Below are positions 7,376-15,544 of a stretch of DNA of 64,000 nt, piece by piece. This DNA is from JAJPJE01 sp963848375 (GTDB lineage: Bacteria > Acidobacteriota > Terriglobia > Terriglobales > Acidobacteriaceae): assembly GCA_963848375.1 (NCBI GenBank), contig CAWKDK010000005.1:120492-184491 (forward strand), read 5' to 3'. The notes beneath the pieces were generated by a model. The model was not told where the DNA came from. It saw only the letters and a program-made list of their open reading frames with translations, and searched no databases. Each line of letters starts with the position of its first letter. Positions within the stretch are counted from its first letter, which is position 1. Both the position numbers and the translations under genes were made by a program.

Positions 7376-7453
7376 AGAGCCATGGAGTTTGGATTCCGTA
7401 TTCCGAACAGGGACCGAATCCGGGATGCGGGGGCCGGAATCTGATAGGTGCGA

Positions 7454-8077
7454 ATGGAGTCGAGGAAAATGCTATTCGAAGGGAATGAACGCAAAGAGCT
7501 GGAAAACAGGATGCGGGAAGAGGGGCGACTCCCGCCGAATCAGGTGGCGACGCTGAAGTGGCCGGTGCTGCATTACGGATCGGTCCCGAGATTCGATCCG
7601 GAGCGTTGGGACTTTCGCGTCTATGGTGCTGTGGATGAACCCGCACGGTGGGACTGGAACGCGTTCAACAAGCTTCCGAGATCGACGATGACCAGCGATT
7701 TCCATTGTGTGACGCGCTGGAGCAGGTTCGATAACCATTGGAAGGGCGTGAGGGTGGTCGATGTCCTGGATATGTTGCGAATCAAGCCAGAGGCAAAATT
7801 TGTGCTCGTGCATGCAGAGCAGGGATACACGGCGAATGTGCCGCTCGAAGACATGATGCGTGAGAACGCGTTGCTGGCGACGCATCACGATGGAGAGCCG
7901 TTGACGGCGGATCATGGTTATCCGGTGCGATTGGTAGTCCCGCACCTGTATGGATGGAAGTCGGTGAAGTGGGTGCGCGGATTCGAAATGTTGGAGAGGA
8001 ATGTGGCGGGTTTCTGGGAGCAGAACGGGTACAACATGTATGGGGATCCGTGGAAAGAGCAGAGGTTTTCGGAGTGA
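7454..8077 (+). CDS. Sulfite-oxidase-like molybdopterin oxidoreductase (soluble, YuiH-like)
   Basis: A 207-residue protein with the molybdopterin-binding fold of the sulfite oxidase family. DFHCVTRWSRFDNHWKG near residue 75 contains the Cys that ligates molybdenum, and the C-terminal part (YPVRLVVPHLYGWKSVKWV) is the usual cofactor-pocket signature. It lacks a signal peptide and a dimerisation domain, so it resembles the short YuiH-type proteins rather than secreted MsrP. No heme partner is adjacent. The true substrate is unknown. Starts at GTG 7448, ATG 7454 and ATG 7469 are all possible; 7454 has AGGTG upstream. A 24-bp hairpin repeat follows the stop. Confidence 0.85.
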   Translation: MESRKMLFEGNERKELENRMREEGRLPPNQVATLKWPVLHYGSVPRFDPERWDFRVYGAVDEPARWDWNAFNKLPRSTMTSDFHCVTRWSRFDNHWKGVRVVDVLDMLRIKPEAKFVLVHAEQGYTANVPLEDMMRENALLATHHDGEPLTADHGYPVRLVVPHLYGWKSVKWVRGFEMLERNVAGFWEQNGYNMYGDPWKEQRFSE

Positions 8078-8088
8078 GCGGAATAGGG

Positions 8089-8112
8089 CAGCCGAGGTCG
8101 GCTGCCCCACGC
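8089..8112. repeat. 24-bp hairpin repeat, copy 2
   Basis: Identical over 24 bases to 4597-4620, with the same 7-base stem. It begins 11 bases after the stop of the molybdopterin oxidoreductase and ends 10 bases before the stop of the convergent SPOR gene. Confidence 0.7.
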
Positions 8113-8122
8113 AAATTGAAGA

Positions 8123-8707
8123 CTAGCGCTTCAGGATTGGGTTGTACCCGTCGGCGGTGAGGCGCGTGCGCATGGACTCGGCGTCCTTGATGTCGGCGAA
8201 CGGGCCAATCTGGACGTGGAGAAGTTTGTCGGATGTGCTATCGGCAATGAAAACTGGGTAGCCCTTTTTCTTGAGGGCTCCGACCAGAGCGTCCGCATCT
8301 TCCTGCTTGCTCACGGCGGCGATTTGAACTACGTAACCGGAGGCAGCGGCGGAATGAGAGGTGTCGGCTGCGGGTGTGACTTGCGCAGCCGGAGTAACGG
8401 CTGGCGCTTCTGACTTTTCAGTGGGCTTGCTATCTTCTGCGGCCGGAGTTTCCACCGGCTGGGCCGAGACAGGCGTAGGACGCAGAATCGCGGTCGGAGT
8501 GGGTTTGGCGGCAGCTGGTGCGGGCTCGGCATCAGGAGCTTCGGTGAGATTCAGCCCGGATTTCACCGAATTGCGCCCCATCGAAAATCCAAAGGCAAAG
8601 AACACGGCGCAGAGCACGACGAGGGCGACGAAGATGCCCAGAAGCTTGCCGGTGCCCAAAGTTATTTCAGTATCCTGCGCGTCGGTTACTTCCTGTTCGG
8701 AAATCAC
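8123..8707 (-). CDS. SPOR-domain membrane protein
   Basis: A 194-residue bitopic protein. A short cytoplasmic N-terminus is followed by one membrane helix at about residues 23-44, a Pro/Ala/Thr-rich periplasmic linker (about 55-120), and a C-terminal SPOR domain (about 122-194, starting GYVVQIAAVSKQEDADALVG). SPOR domains bind denuded peptidoglycan glycans, so the protein probably acts in the envelope, often at division sites. Its GTG start overlaps the slipin stop by four bases (GTGA), implying translational coupling. It is the last gene of a TPR-NfeD-slipin-SPOR run. Confidence 0.9.
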   Translation of the reverse strand: MISEQEVTDAQDTEITLGTGKLLGIFVALVVLCAVFFAFGFSMGRNSVKSGLNLTEAPDAEPAPAAAKPTPTAILRPTPVSAQPVETPAAEDSKPTEKSEAPAVTPAAQVTPAADTSHSAAASGYVVQIAAVSKQEDADALVGALKKKGYPVFIADSTSDKLLHVQIGPFADIKDAESMRTRLTADGYNPILKR

Positions 8708-9486
8708 TTAGAGCCAGCCTCCGGTTTAGTAAGTTTTGCGGCCATTCCGTGGAAAGCTTCCAGCAGATCGAGCGGAAGCGGGAAGACAATCGTGGTGTTC
8801 TTCTCCACACCAATCTCAGTCAGGGTCTGCAGATAACGCAGTTGTATGGTCATCGGCTCGGTTGCGAGCTGATGAGCGGCATCGCTGAGTCGCTGCGAGG
8901 CGGCGAATTCGCCCTCGGCATGGATGATCTTGGCGCGCTTTTCGCGCTCGGCTTCCGCCTGCTTTGCCATGGCGCGGAGCATGGTTTCCGGCATGTCGAC
9001 CTGCTTCACTTCTACGTTGGTGACTTTTACGCCCCAGGGATCGGTGTGCTGATCGAGGATAGTCTGGAGGCGGAGGTTGATCTTGTCGCGATGGGCGAGT
9101 AGTTCGTCCAGGTCGACTTCGCCGAGGACGGAACGGAGCGTGGTCTGCGCAAATTGAGAGGTCTGGTACATGTAATTCGAGACCTCATTCACGGCACGGC
9201 GGGGATCGATCACGCGCAGGAAGATAACGGCATTCACTTTTAAGGTGACGTTGTCGCGAGTGATGATGTCCTGCGGTGGAACTTCCATCGCTTCCTGGCG
9301 GAGAGAGACGCGTACGATGCGGTCGATAGGTGCGAACACGAGGATCAGGCCGGGACCTTTGGCTTGGGGCAGAAGCCTTCCCAGCCGGAAGATTACGCCG
9401 CGTTCGTATTCAGCAAGGATCTTGATGGAGCTGAGGATATAAAGAAGAACGATGGCAAGCGCGATAAAACCAAAGCTAAACGGCAT
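8704..9486 (-). CDS. Slipin, SPFH/stomatin-like membrane protein
   Basis: The 260-residue protein has one N-terminal membrane helix (about 4-22), then an SPFH/band-7 domain beginning EYERGVIFRLGRL, and an alpha-helical C-terminal part. Internal sequences such as VDLDELLAHRDKIN and the oligomerising helix AKQAEAEREKRAKIIHAEGE are typical of slipins. Slipins form rings at the inner membrane and are partners of NfeD proteins; an NfeD gene lies 105 bases upstream in the same direction. The SPOR gene follows with a four-base overlap. Archaeal work showed that NfeD-type proteases can cleave stomatin-like partners; whether that applies here is inference. Confidence 0.93.
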   Translation of the reverse strand: MPFSFGFIALAIVLLYILSSIKILAEYERGVIFRLGRLLPQAKGPGLILVFAPIDRIVRVSLRQEAMEVPPQDIITRDNVTLKVNAVIFLRVIDPRRAVNEVSNYMYQTSQFAQTTLRSVLGEVDLDELLAHRDKINLRLQTILDQHTDPWGVKVTNVEVKQVDMPETMLRAMAKQAEAEREKRAKIIHAEGEFAASQRLSDAAHQLATEPMTIQLRYLQTLTEIGVEKNTTIVFPLPLDLLEAFHGMAAKLTKPEAGSK

Positions 9487-9591
9487 GATGGCGCACTCCG
9501 ATCTTAGTTAAGGCGGATTGTAGCTCAGGAAGTCCGCCGAGGTATGTGCCAAGGGTACTAGGAACCGCGGAAATCAATGGCGGCCTGGGTG

Positions 9592-10911
9592 CTAGGACCC
9601 AAGCGTCTGCGGAACGGCCGCGCCTTCGGCAGTCGTTACAGGTTCGACGTGCAAAGTCAGCCCGTCGACCGCCGTGACACGGACGCGCTGACCGACTCTC
9701 AGATTGGGATCTCCTACGGCGTTCCAAATCTCGCCACGGATGAAGATCTTGCCCTCCGGTGTGAATGGTGTGTGAACAACGCCTGTCTCAGCGATCAGTC
9801 CTTCTTGTCCCGTGGTGACCTTGTTACGCCGGGCACGAACGGCAACGGTCATGAGGAAACTGGTGATGATGCCGAGTGGAACGCTGACGGCAAGGGCGGT
9901 CCAGATATGGACGCGCATCTGGGGGATTGGCGAGTCGACAAGGAGAAGTGCGCCGAAGGTGAGCGAGACGATGCCGGCGATGGTGAGAACGCCATGACTG
10001 GCGAATTTGGCCTCGAGTGCAAAGAAGACGAAGGCTACGAGGATCAGGGCAAGTGCGGTGTAGCGGACCGGCAGGATGTTCAGGGCGAAGATGGCGAGGA
10101 CAACAAAGAAGAAGCCGACGACGCCGGGAACGATTGCGCCCGGATGATTGAATTCAACATAGAGTGCGAGCAGTCCGACGGTGAGCAACACGAAGGACAT
10201 GTTGGGGTCCATGAGGAAGCCCAGAATTTGCTCTTTGAGCGTCATGTCGAAGGACTGCAAGGGCTTGTCGGCGGTATGCAGCACAGCTTTGCTACCGTCG
10301 AAACGGGCGATCTCGTGACCGTTTAGCTTCTGCAGCAAGTCCTGATCGCTGGTCGCGACGACGTCGACGAGGTGATCCTGAAGGGCCTCCTGATCGGTGA
10401 AGGATTTGGATTCGCGCACAGCGCTTTCGGCGATTTGCGCGTTATGGCCACGTTTGGCTGTGTATGAGCGAATGAAGGCGGAGGCATCGTTGGTGACTTT
10501 TTCCGCCATGACGTCATCCATTTTGCCGCCCCCCATCATTACCGGATGGGCGGCGCCAGTGTTGGTTCCGGGAGCCATGGCGGCGACATCGGCCGATTCA
10601 AGGATGAAGAATCCGGCGGAGGCGGCGCGAGCGCCACTCGGCGAGACGTAGACGATCACCGGAATCGGCGAGGCGAGGATCTTCTGCACGATCTCACGCA
10701 TAGAGGTCTCGAGACCGCCGGGTGTGCGAAGGTCTATGAGAACGGCGTCAGCGTGGCGCGCATTGGCGGCGTCGATACCGCGAGAAATGTATTCAGCGCT
10801 GATGGGCTGGATGGTGTCGTCGACGACCAGATGAACGATCTGAGCGCTGGCGAGTTGGGCAAGAGCAAGGAATATCAGAGCGATCGTGAAACAACGAATT
10901 GTGGCTCGCAT
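9592..10911 (-). CDS. nfeD: NfeD-type membrane serine protease (ClpP-class, long form)
   Basis: The 439-residue protein has a signal peptide (about 1-23, ending ASAQ), an N-terminal ClpP-like protease domain, four to five membrane helices (about 235-345), and a C-terminal OB-fold NfeD domain (about 370-425). Catalytic residues fit the Ser-Lys dyad of long NfeD proteases: S98 in ARAASAG and K138 in DVMAEKV. It begins at ATG 10911 with GGGGG upstream and follows the TPR gene by 23 bases. The downstream slipin is its usual partner. A likely role is membrane-protein quality control or lipid microdomain organisation. Confidence 0.93.
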   Translation of the reverse strand: MRATIRCFTIALIFLALAQLASAQIVHLVVDDTIQPISAEYISRGIDAANARHADAVLIDLRTPGGLETSMREIVQKILASPIPVIVYVSPSGARAASAGFFILESADVAAMAPGTNTGAAHPVMMGGGKMDDVMAEKVTNDASAFIRSYTAKRGHNAQIAESAVRESKSFTDQEALQDHLVDVVATSDQDLLQKLNGHEIARFDGSKAVLHTADKPLQSFDMTLKEQILGFLMDPNMSFVLLTVGLLALYVEFNHPGAIVPGVVGFFFVVLAIFALNILPVRYTALALILVAFVFFALEAKFASHGVLTIAGIVSLTFGALLLVDSPIPQMRVHIWTALAVSVPLGIITSFLMTVAVRARRNKVTTGQEGLIAETGVVHTPFTPEGKIFIRGEIWNAVGDPNLRVGQRVRVTAVDGLTLHVEPVTTAEGAAVPQTLGS

Positions 10912-10934
10912 GAGAGCCCCCTTCTGGCGAAGGA

Positions 10935-12509
10935 CTAATTCTTTACTGTAGACCTCTCGTCAATCGAGCGCTTCAAATCGAGAGCTGCGGAGTTTGCCGG
11001 GTCCAGGCCCAGCGCTCCGGTAACCTCGGAAGAGGCGGCGTCCAGCTTATTTTCCTTCATATGGATACGCGCGAGTACTAAATAAGCATCGACTGAGGGC
11101 TTCAGCTGTAGAGCCGCACGTGCCTCCGAAACAGCTTTCGCAGGATCGGCGCTCTCGAGCGTTGCCGCTAATCCGGCGTGAGCAGAGGCGTCGGACGGGT
11201 CCGCTTTTACGGCTTCGGCAAATTCCTTTTCGGCCTCGGTGGGGAAGCCGCGCTTCAGAAGATCATTTGCACGATCGACATGAAATTCGGCGCGAGTATG
11301 AGGATCAGCTTGCGCCAGACGAAGCTCGTTGGCTTTCTGAATCTCCATTGCGAGCTGCTTGTAGGAGGTCTCGTCGTAATTGAGCTTGATGCGTTGCAGC
11401 GGAACGCGACTGACTGCGGTTGTCGACGGAGCTGAGAGGCTGTCGAGCAGAGATTTGGCCTCAGAGTCAGAGGGACGCAGGTTCAGGACTTCTTTCAACT
11501 GGCGCGAGGAAGCACTGGTCTGGCCGGCGCGGAAGTAAGCGACAGCGAGATTGAAGTGATAATCGGGATCGCTGGGATCGGCAGTAACCGCTTTTTGCAG
11601 ATAGTCGATTTCAGCGTGCTTACCGCGATGCCCAGCGGCAACGGCAAAGTTGTTGTAAACCTCGGTGAGGGGAAGCGTGCCAGCGAGGTATTGGAAGGCC
11701 TCTTCAGATTTTGCGTAGTCGCCGAGGTAGTACTCGGAGAGTCCGTAGAAAAATGTCGCTTCGTTTCCATACGGGCTGGAGCGCGGGATGCGGGTGAACC
11801 AGGAAGCAGCGGGGTCGTATTCGCGATTGTCGTAGTGAGTGTGGCCGAGCTGCAACATAGCCTCGTAATAGGCCGGGTCGAGGCGAATTGCATCGTGGAA
11901 GTGTTTGATCTTCTCCTGGTGCGAGGTCGCGATCATTCCCCGTATGTAATTTTCAAAAGCATCGAGGCGAACTGGTGTGGAGGCAGCAACGAAACTTGTC
12001 TTGGCGGGAAGATCCGACATTTGTGCCTGGTGAAGAAGATCCCAGGCCAGCGCGTCCTGAACCTCGACCATGTTGGGCAACGGACCGGATTCGGTCAGCT
12101 CGGGAGAGAGGTGCAGAGCCTTCATGTCCAATAGCTGAGCGTGCGCACGGAATTGCTGACCGTCGTAGTCGTAACGGCCGAGAACGATGTAGTCGACGTC
12201 CATCTGCTCGGCGATCTGATAGAGGCTGATGCGGGTGAGATGAGCGGTGAGCGGAATACCGGCTCGATCGAAGGCGTATGCGCGGTCCTCACGAGGAACG
12301 AGATAAAAGCGACCGCTAGCCATGCGCGGCCCCAGGACTTCTGGGAAGGATTCGGAAATCCATTCGAGCCCGGGAGCTTTGGACGCGTTCTCAAAAGGAA
12401 GGACGAGAAGCGTGTCGGTAGAAGTGCTCGTGCCGCCGGCTGCGCTGGATTGAGCGAACAGAGCAGAGCCGATTATCAGGATCAGTAAAAGAAAAGCTGA
12501 GTTTCTCAA
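10935..12509 (-). CDS. Exported TPR protein with FlgO/TolB-like N-terminal domain
   Basis: From TTG 12509 the protein has 524 residues: a signal peptide (RNSAFLLLILIIGSALFAQ), an N-terminal domain beginning LLVLPFENASKAPGLEWISE that resembles FlgO/TolB N-terminal folds, then at least six tetratricopeptide repeats in two blocks (about 230-360 and 410-515). TPR proteins of this kind scaffold envelope assemblies. The open frame extends to 12740, but only the TTG places the signal peptide at the N-terminus, and a TATAAT lies 9 bases upstream of it, so the transcript may be nearly leaderless. It heads the run nfeD, slipin, SPOR. Confidence 0.8.
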   Translation of the reverse strand: MRNSAFLLLILIIGSALFAQSSAAGGTSTSTDTLLVLPFENASKAPGLEWISESFPEVLGPRMASGRFYLVPREDRAYAFDRAGIPLTAHLTRISLYQIAEQMDVDYIVLGRYDYDGQQFRAHAQLLDMKALHLSPELTESGPLPNMVEVQDALAWDLLHQAQMSDLPAKTSFVAASTPVRLDAFENYIRGMIATSHQEKIKHFHDAIRLDPAYYEAMLQLGHTHYDNREYDPAASWFTRIPRSSPYGNEATFFYGLSEYYLGDYAKSEEAFQYLAGTLPLTEVYNNFAVAAGHRGKHAEIDYLQKAVTADPSDPDYHFNLAVAYFRAGQTSASSRQLKEVLNLRPSDSEAKSLLDSLSAPSTTAVSRVPLQRIKLNYDETSYKQLAMEIQKANELRLAQADPHTRAEFHVDRANDLLKRGFPTEAEKEFAEAVKADPSDASAHAGLAATLESADPAKAVSEARAALQLKPSVDAYLVLARIHMKENKLDAASSEVTGALGLDPANSAALDLKRSIDERSTVKN

Positions 12510-12518
12510 GACAGGATG

Positions 12519-12524
12519 ATTATA
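12519..12524 (-). promoter_or_regulatory. Consensus -10 box upstream of the TPR gene
   Basis: TATAAT on the minus strand lies nine bases before TTG 12509. The best -35 candidate (TTGCAG at 12545-12550) is 20 bases away, which is wider than optimal. Transcription would begin within a few bases of the start codon. Confidence 0.45.
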
Positions 12525-12617
12525 GCGATTTCGTAGGCAGGGAACTGCAATGCGAAGGCGGCGTATCGCAGCGGTTACGGGAGTGTGATAGGTTAGCCGG
12601 TTTCGCTGGAGGCGGCG

Positions 12618-13644
12618 ATGAAAGCTATCCGATTCCACGATTTTGGTGGACCTGACGTGCTGAAGTACGAAGACGTTCCTGAGCCGGAGTTGCGTAAAGA
12701 TCAGGTGCTGATACGAGTGAGGGCATGCGCACTTAATCACCTGGATTTATTTGTTCGGAGCGGATTGCGCGGAATTAAGCTGCCGCACATCAATGGCAGC
12801 GATGTGGCGGGAGAGATCGCGGAAGTCGGGGAGTATGTCACGTGGTTGCAGAAAGGGCAGCGGGTTCTGCTCGCACCGATGACGTTTTGTGGTCATTGCT
12901 CAGCATGCGTTTCGGGACAGCAGAATTTTTGCCCGGAGTTTTCTGTTCTGGGTTATCTGAACGACGGTGGCAATCGGGAGTTGATGGCGATTCCGGCGGT
13001 GAACGTGATCCCGATTCCCGACAGCCTGACTTTTGAGCAAGCCGCGAGTGTGCCGCTGGTATTTCTGACGGCGTGGCACATGCTGGTGACGCGGGCGCAG
13101 ATTCGTCCGGGACAAACAGTGCTGGTGCTGGGTGCAGGTTCGGGCGTGGGAACGGCTGCGATCCAAATTGCGAAGAAGATATTCGGCGCGACAGTGATCA
13201 CGACAGCCGGTGATGAAAAGAAACTGGAAATGGCACGAGGGCTAGGCGCGGATTACACGATCGACCACTACAAGCAAAAGATTTCCGATGAGGTAAAGAC
13301 GATCACGGCGGAAGCGCGGAGTGGATATCGTGTTCGAGCATGTCGGGCAGGCGACGTGGGAGGAGAGCATGAAGTCGCTGAAGCCGGGCGGGACGATCGT
13401 TACCTGCGGAGCGACAACCGGACCTGAGGTGAAAGTCGATTTGAGGTTCCTGTACTCGCGGCAATTGTCGTATCTGGGATCGTTCATGGGAAATATGGGG
13501 GATCTACACAACGTGCTGAGCGAGGTGTTCAGCGGGAAGCTGAAGCCGGTGGTGGATCGCACATTTCCATTGAAGGATGCCGCGGAAGCGCACCGATATC
13601 TGGAGAGCAGCCAGATGTTCGGGAAAGTGGTGCTGGTGGTTTAG
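12618..13644 (+). CDS. Zinc-binding alcohol dehydrogenase/quinone reductase, frameshifted near 13311
   Basis: A medium-chain dehydrogenase in two frames. The first part (MKAIRFHDFGGPDVLKYEDV on) has the structural zinc motif CGHCSACVSGQQNFC (about residues 94-108) and the nucleotide loop VLGAGSGVGTAAIQ near residue 172. It goes out of frame before DIVFEHVGQATWEE. Dropping one G around 13309-13311 restores ...TAKRGVDIVFEHVG..., giving 341 residues, the normal length. A GGAGG lies before ATG 12618. These cytoplasmic enzymes reduce quinones or oxidise alcohols with NAD(P)H; the substrate is unknown. The break is probably a sequencing error. Confidence 0.85.
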
Positions 13645-13655
13645 TGGGAAGCGGG

Positions 13656-13709
13656 CAGCCTTGGCTGTGCTGATTCAAAATGTGGTGATCAAGACAGGCA
13701 AGATTGCCT
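13656..13709. other. Hairpin-rich spacer before nuoB
   Basis: This spacer has two small inverted repeats: CAGCC/GGCTG at 13656-13667 and AGGCAA/TTGCCT at 13696-13709, followed by CTCCCACG. The style resembles the 24-bp hairpin repeats elsewhere in the window, but it is not an identical copy. Confidence 0.3.
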
Positions 13710-13730
13710 CTCCCACGTAAGGTCTATAGA

Positions 13731-14309
13731 ATGGAAAACGAGATGGCATCCCAAGGACAAGATCGTCTGAGCAACTTAGTCGGGGCCAAAGATGGCATTC
13801 ACCGCCAGGATTCGGTGACCTTTGGCGACCCGGTACCCCAGGGCGTGATCCTAACGTCGCTGGATTGGGTCGTGAACTGGGTTCGTAAGAGCTCGATTTG
13901 GCCGATGACGTTTGGTTTGGCGTGCTGCGCGATTGAGATGATGTCGATGGGCGCTTCACGTTTCGACATTGCGCGATTCGGAGCTGAGGTGTTCCGCCCG
14001 TCTCCAAGGCAGTCGGACCTGATGATTATCGCTGGAAGAGTGTCGCAGAAGATGGCGCCTGTGATCCGACAGCTTTGGGAGCAGATGCCGGAGCCGAAGT
14101 GGGTGATCTCGATGGGAGCCTGCGCGACTTCGGGAGGCGTATTTAACAACTATGCTCTGGTTCAGGGCGTGAACCAGGTGATCCCGGTCGATATTTACGT
14201 TCCCGGATGCCCACCACGGCCTGAGCAGTTGATCTACGCGATCACGCTGTTGCAAGAAAAGATCATGAACGAGCGGGGCTCATTCAAACAGACATTGAAC
14301 CTGGTTTAA
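13731..14309 (+). CDS. nuoB: NADH-quinone oxidoreductase subunit B, solitary
   Basis: The 192-residue protein is NuoB, which holds the N2 [4Fe-4S] cluster that passes electrons to quinone in respiratory complex I. Cluster ligands are visible: the adjacent Cys pair in FGLACCAIEMM, Cys in GACATSGG and Cys in VPGCPPRPEQL. ATG 13731 or ATG 13743 are both possible; the first gives the longer N-terminal arm. No other nuo gene is in the window, and a strong terminator follows immediately, so it is a monocistronic copy. The protein is complete and its motifs are intact, so it is probably functional with subunits encoded elsewhere. Confidence 0.95.
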   Translation: MENEMASQGQDRLSNLVGAKDGIHRQDSVTFGDPVPQGVILTSLDWVVNWVRKSSIWPMTFGLACCAIEMMSMGASRFDIARFGAEVFRPSPRQSDLMIIAGRVSQKMAPVIRQLWEQMPEPKWVISMGACATSGGVFNNYALVQGVNQVIPVDIYVPGCPPRPEQLIYAITLLQEKIMNERGSFKQTLNLV

Positions 14310-14331
14310 CAAATCGGGAGTTTTTCCACAG

Positions 14332-14360
14332 ACGAGTGGCTCTGGCCACTCGTTTTTCTT
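14332..14360 (+). terminator. Rho-independent terminator after nuoB
   Basis: ACGAGTGGC at 14332-14340 pairs perfectly with GCCACTCGT at 14345-14353 around TCTG. TTTTCTT follows. It lies 23 bases after the nuoB stop. Confidence 0.9.
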
Positions 14361-14462
14361 TGCCTACAACTTAAAAGGCAGCAGAACTGCCACTTTGCTG
14401 CATCGTATACCTAGACCGTACCTCTCTGAACGAATGGGGAGTCGTTCACCTTAAACGATAAC

Positions 14463-15470
14463 GTGCGAATCTTTACCTCAGTCACGATTGCTGTCCTGAC
14501 TCTCACGTGTGCGCTGTGGAGCGGAGATCTGCGCCGCATTGCCATGGTGGATCTGCCGGGAGAACCCGGCTTTGAAGCTCTTGCCGTCGCAAACGGGAAT
14601 CTGGTAATCGCACACGCCGCGACAAATAGCGTCGATATTTTCAATATGCCGCGTCGGCGGCTGATCGCGCAGATCAAGAATATTCCCGGGGCGAGCGGAA
14701 TCGCGGTGGATACGGCCGGGCGTCGAGTGTATGTCAGCAGCAAGACCACGCCAAAGGTCTTTGTGGTGAGCACGGGGGACTGGAGCGTCGAAAATACGAT
14801 CACGACAGATGCACCGGTGGACCACATGCTGTTCTCCGCAGACGCCGGGCGCCTGTTCCTCAGCAGCGAGATAGCGCAGACGATTACGTCTATTGATCCG
14901 GTGCACCCTGAAACCCGTCAGCAAGCGAACGTCCAGGGATTGCCGCAGGGGATGGTATTCGATCCACAGCAGAAGCTTTTGTTTGTGGTGTTGCAAGACC
15001 AGGCCGAGGTGATCGGAATCGACGCGGGAATGCAGATTGCGAAGAAATTCGCGGTGCACGCATCGCAGCCGTCAGGGCTGGCGCTGGATGGGTCGGACCA
15101 GCATTTGTATGTGGCGGTTCGCTCAGCTGTGGTTCAGTTGGACTCTCACAGCGGGACTGAGACAGCGAGGGTGGCAGCAGCGCCCGGAGTGGACCGGTTG
15201 TGGTTCGATGGAAGCAGCCGGACTCTTTATGCATGCGCGGGTAATGTGGTGCAGGTAATGCGGATCTCCGGCGCACGCTTTGTGGATGCGTCCGACAATA
15301 CAATAGAAGTTCGCGGACAGGGCCTGGTATTCGATCCTTCGACCAAGCTCGTGTATGTGCCGGGCGGACGCGAAGGCCGGTCGAAGCTACTCATCTTGAA
15401 GCAGGTGGGACCGCGTACGCAGGCGGTGGCGCAAGAAGACCAAGGCGCTTCCCAAGTTGCAACGCGGTAA
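14463..15470 (+). CDS. Exported YncE-like beta-propeller protein
   Basis: A 335-residue protein with a signal peptide (RIFTSVTIAVLTLTCALWSG) and repeated propeller blades such as GIAVDTAGRRVYVSS, GMVFDPQQKLLFVV, GLALDGSDQHLYVA and GLVFDPSTKLVYVP. This is the YVTN/YncE type of periplasmic beta-propeller. Such proteins usually mediate binding rather than catalysis. The start is GTG 14463, 102 bases after the nuoB terminator, so it has its own transcript. Its partner is not evident. The last 20 residues are a polar tail. Confidence 0.75.
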   Translation: MRIFTSVTIAVLTLTCALWSGDLRRIAMVDLPGEPGFEALAVANGNLVIAHAATNSVDIFNMPRRRLIAQIKNIPGASGIAVDTAGRRVYVSSKTTPKVFVVSTGDWSVENTITTDAPVDHMLFSADAGRLFLSSEIAQTITSIDPVHPETRQQANVQGLPQGMVFDPQQKLLFVVLQDQAEVIGIDAGMQIAKKFAVHASQPSGLALDGSDQHLYVAVRSAVVQLDSHSGTETARVAAAPGVDRLWFDGSSRTLYACAGNVVQVMRISGARFVDASDNTIEVRGQGLVFDPSTKLVYVPGGREGRSKLLILKQVGPRTQAVAQEDQGASQVATR

Positions 15471-15544
15471 ATCAGTAGTAATTTCTCCTTCCTAAGTACG
15501 TTTGTAATCCTGCGAAAACTTGCCGTTCGTGATAGAAAAGTTCC

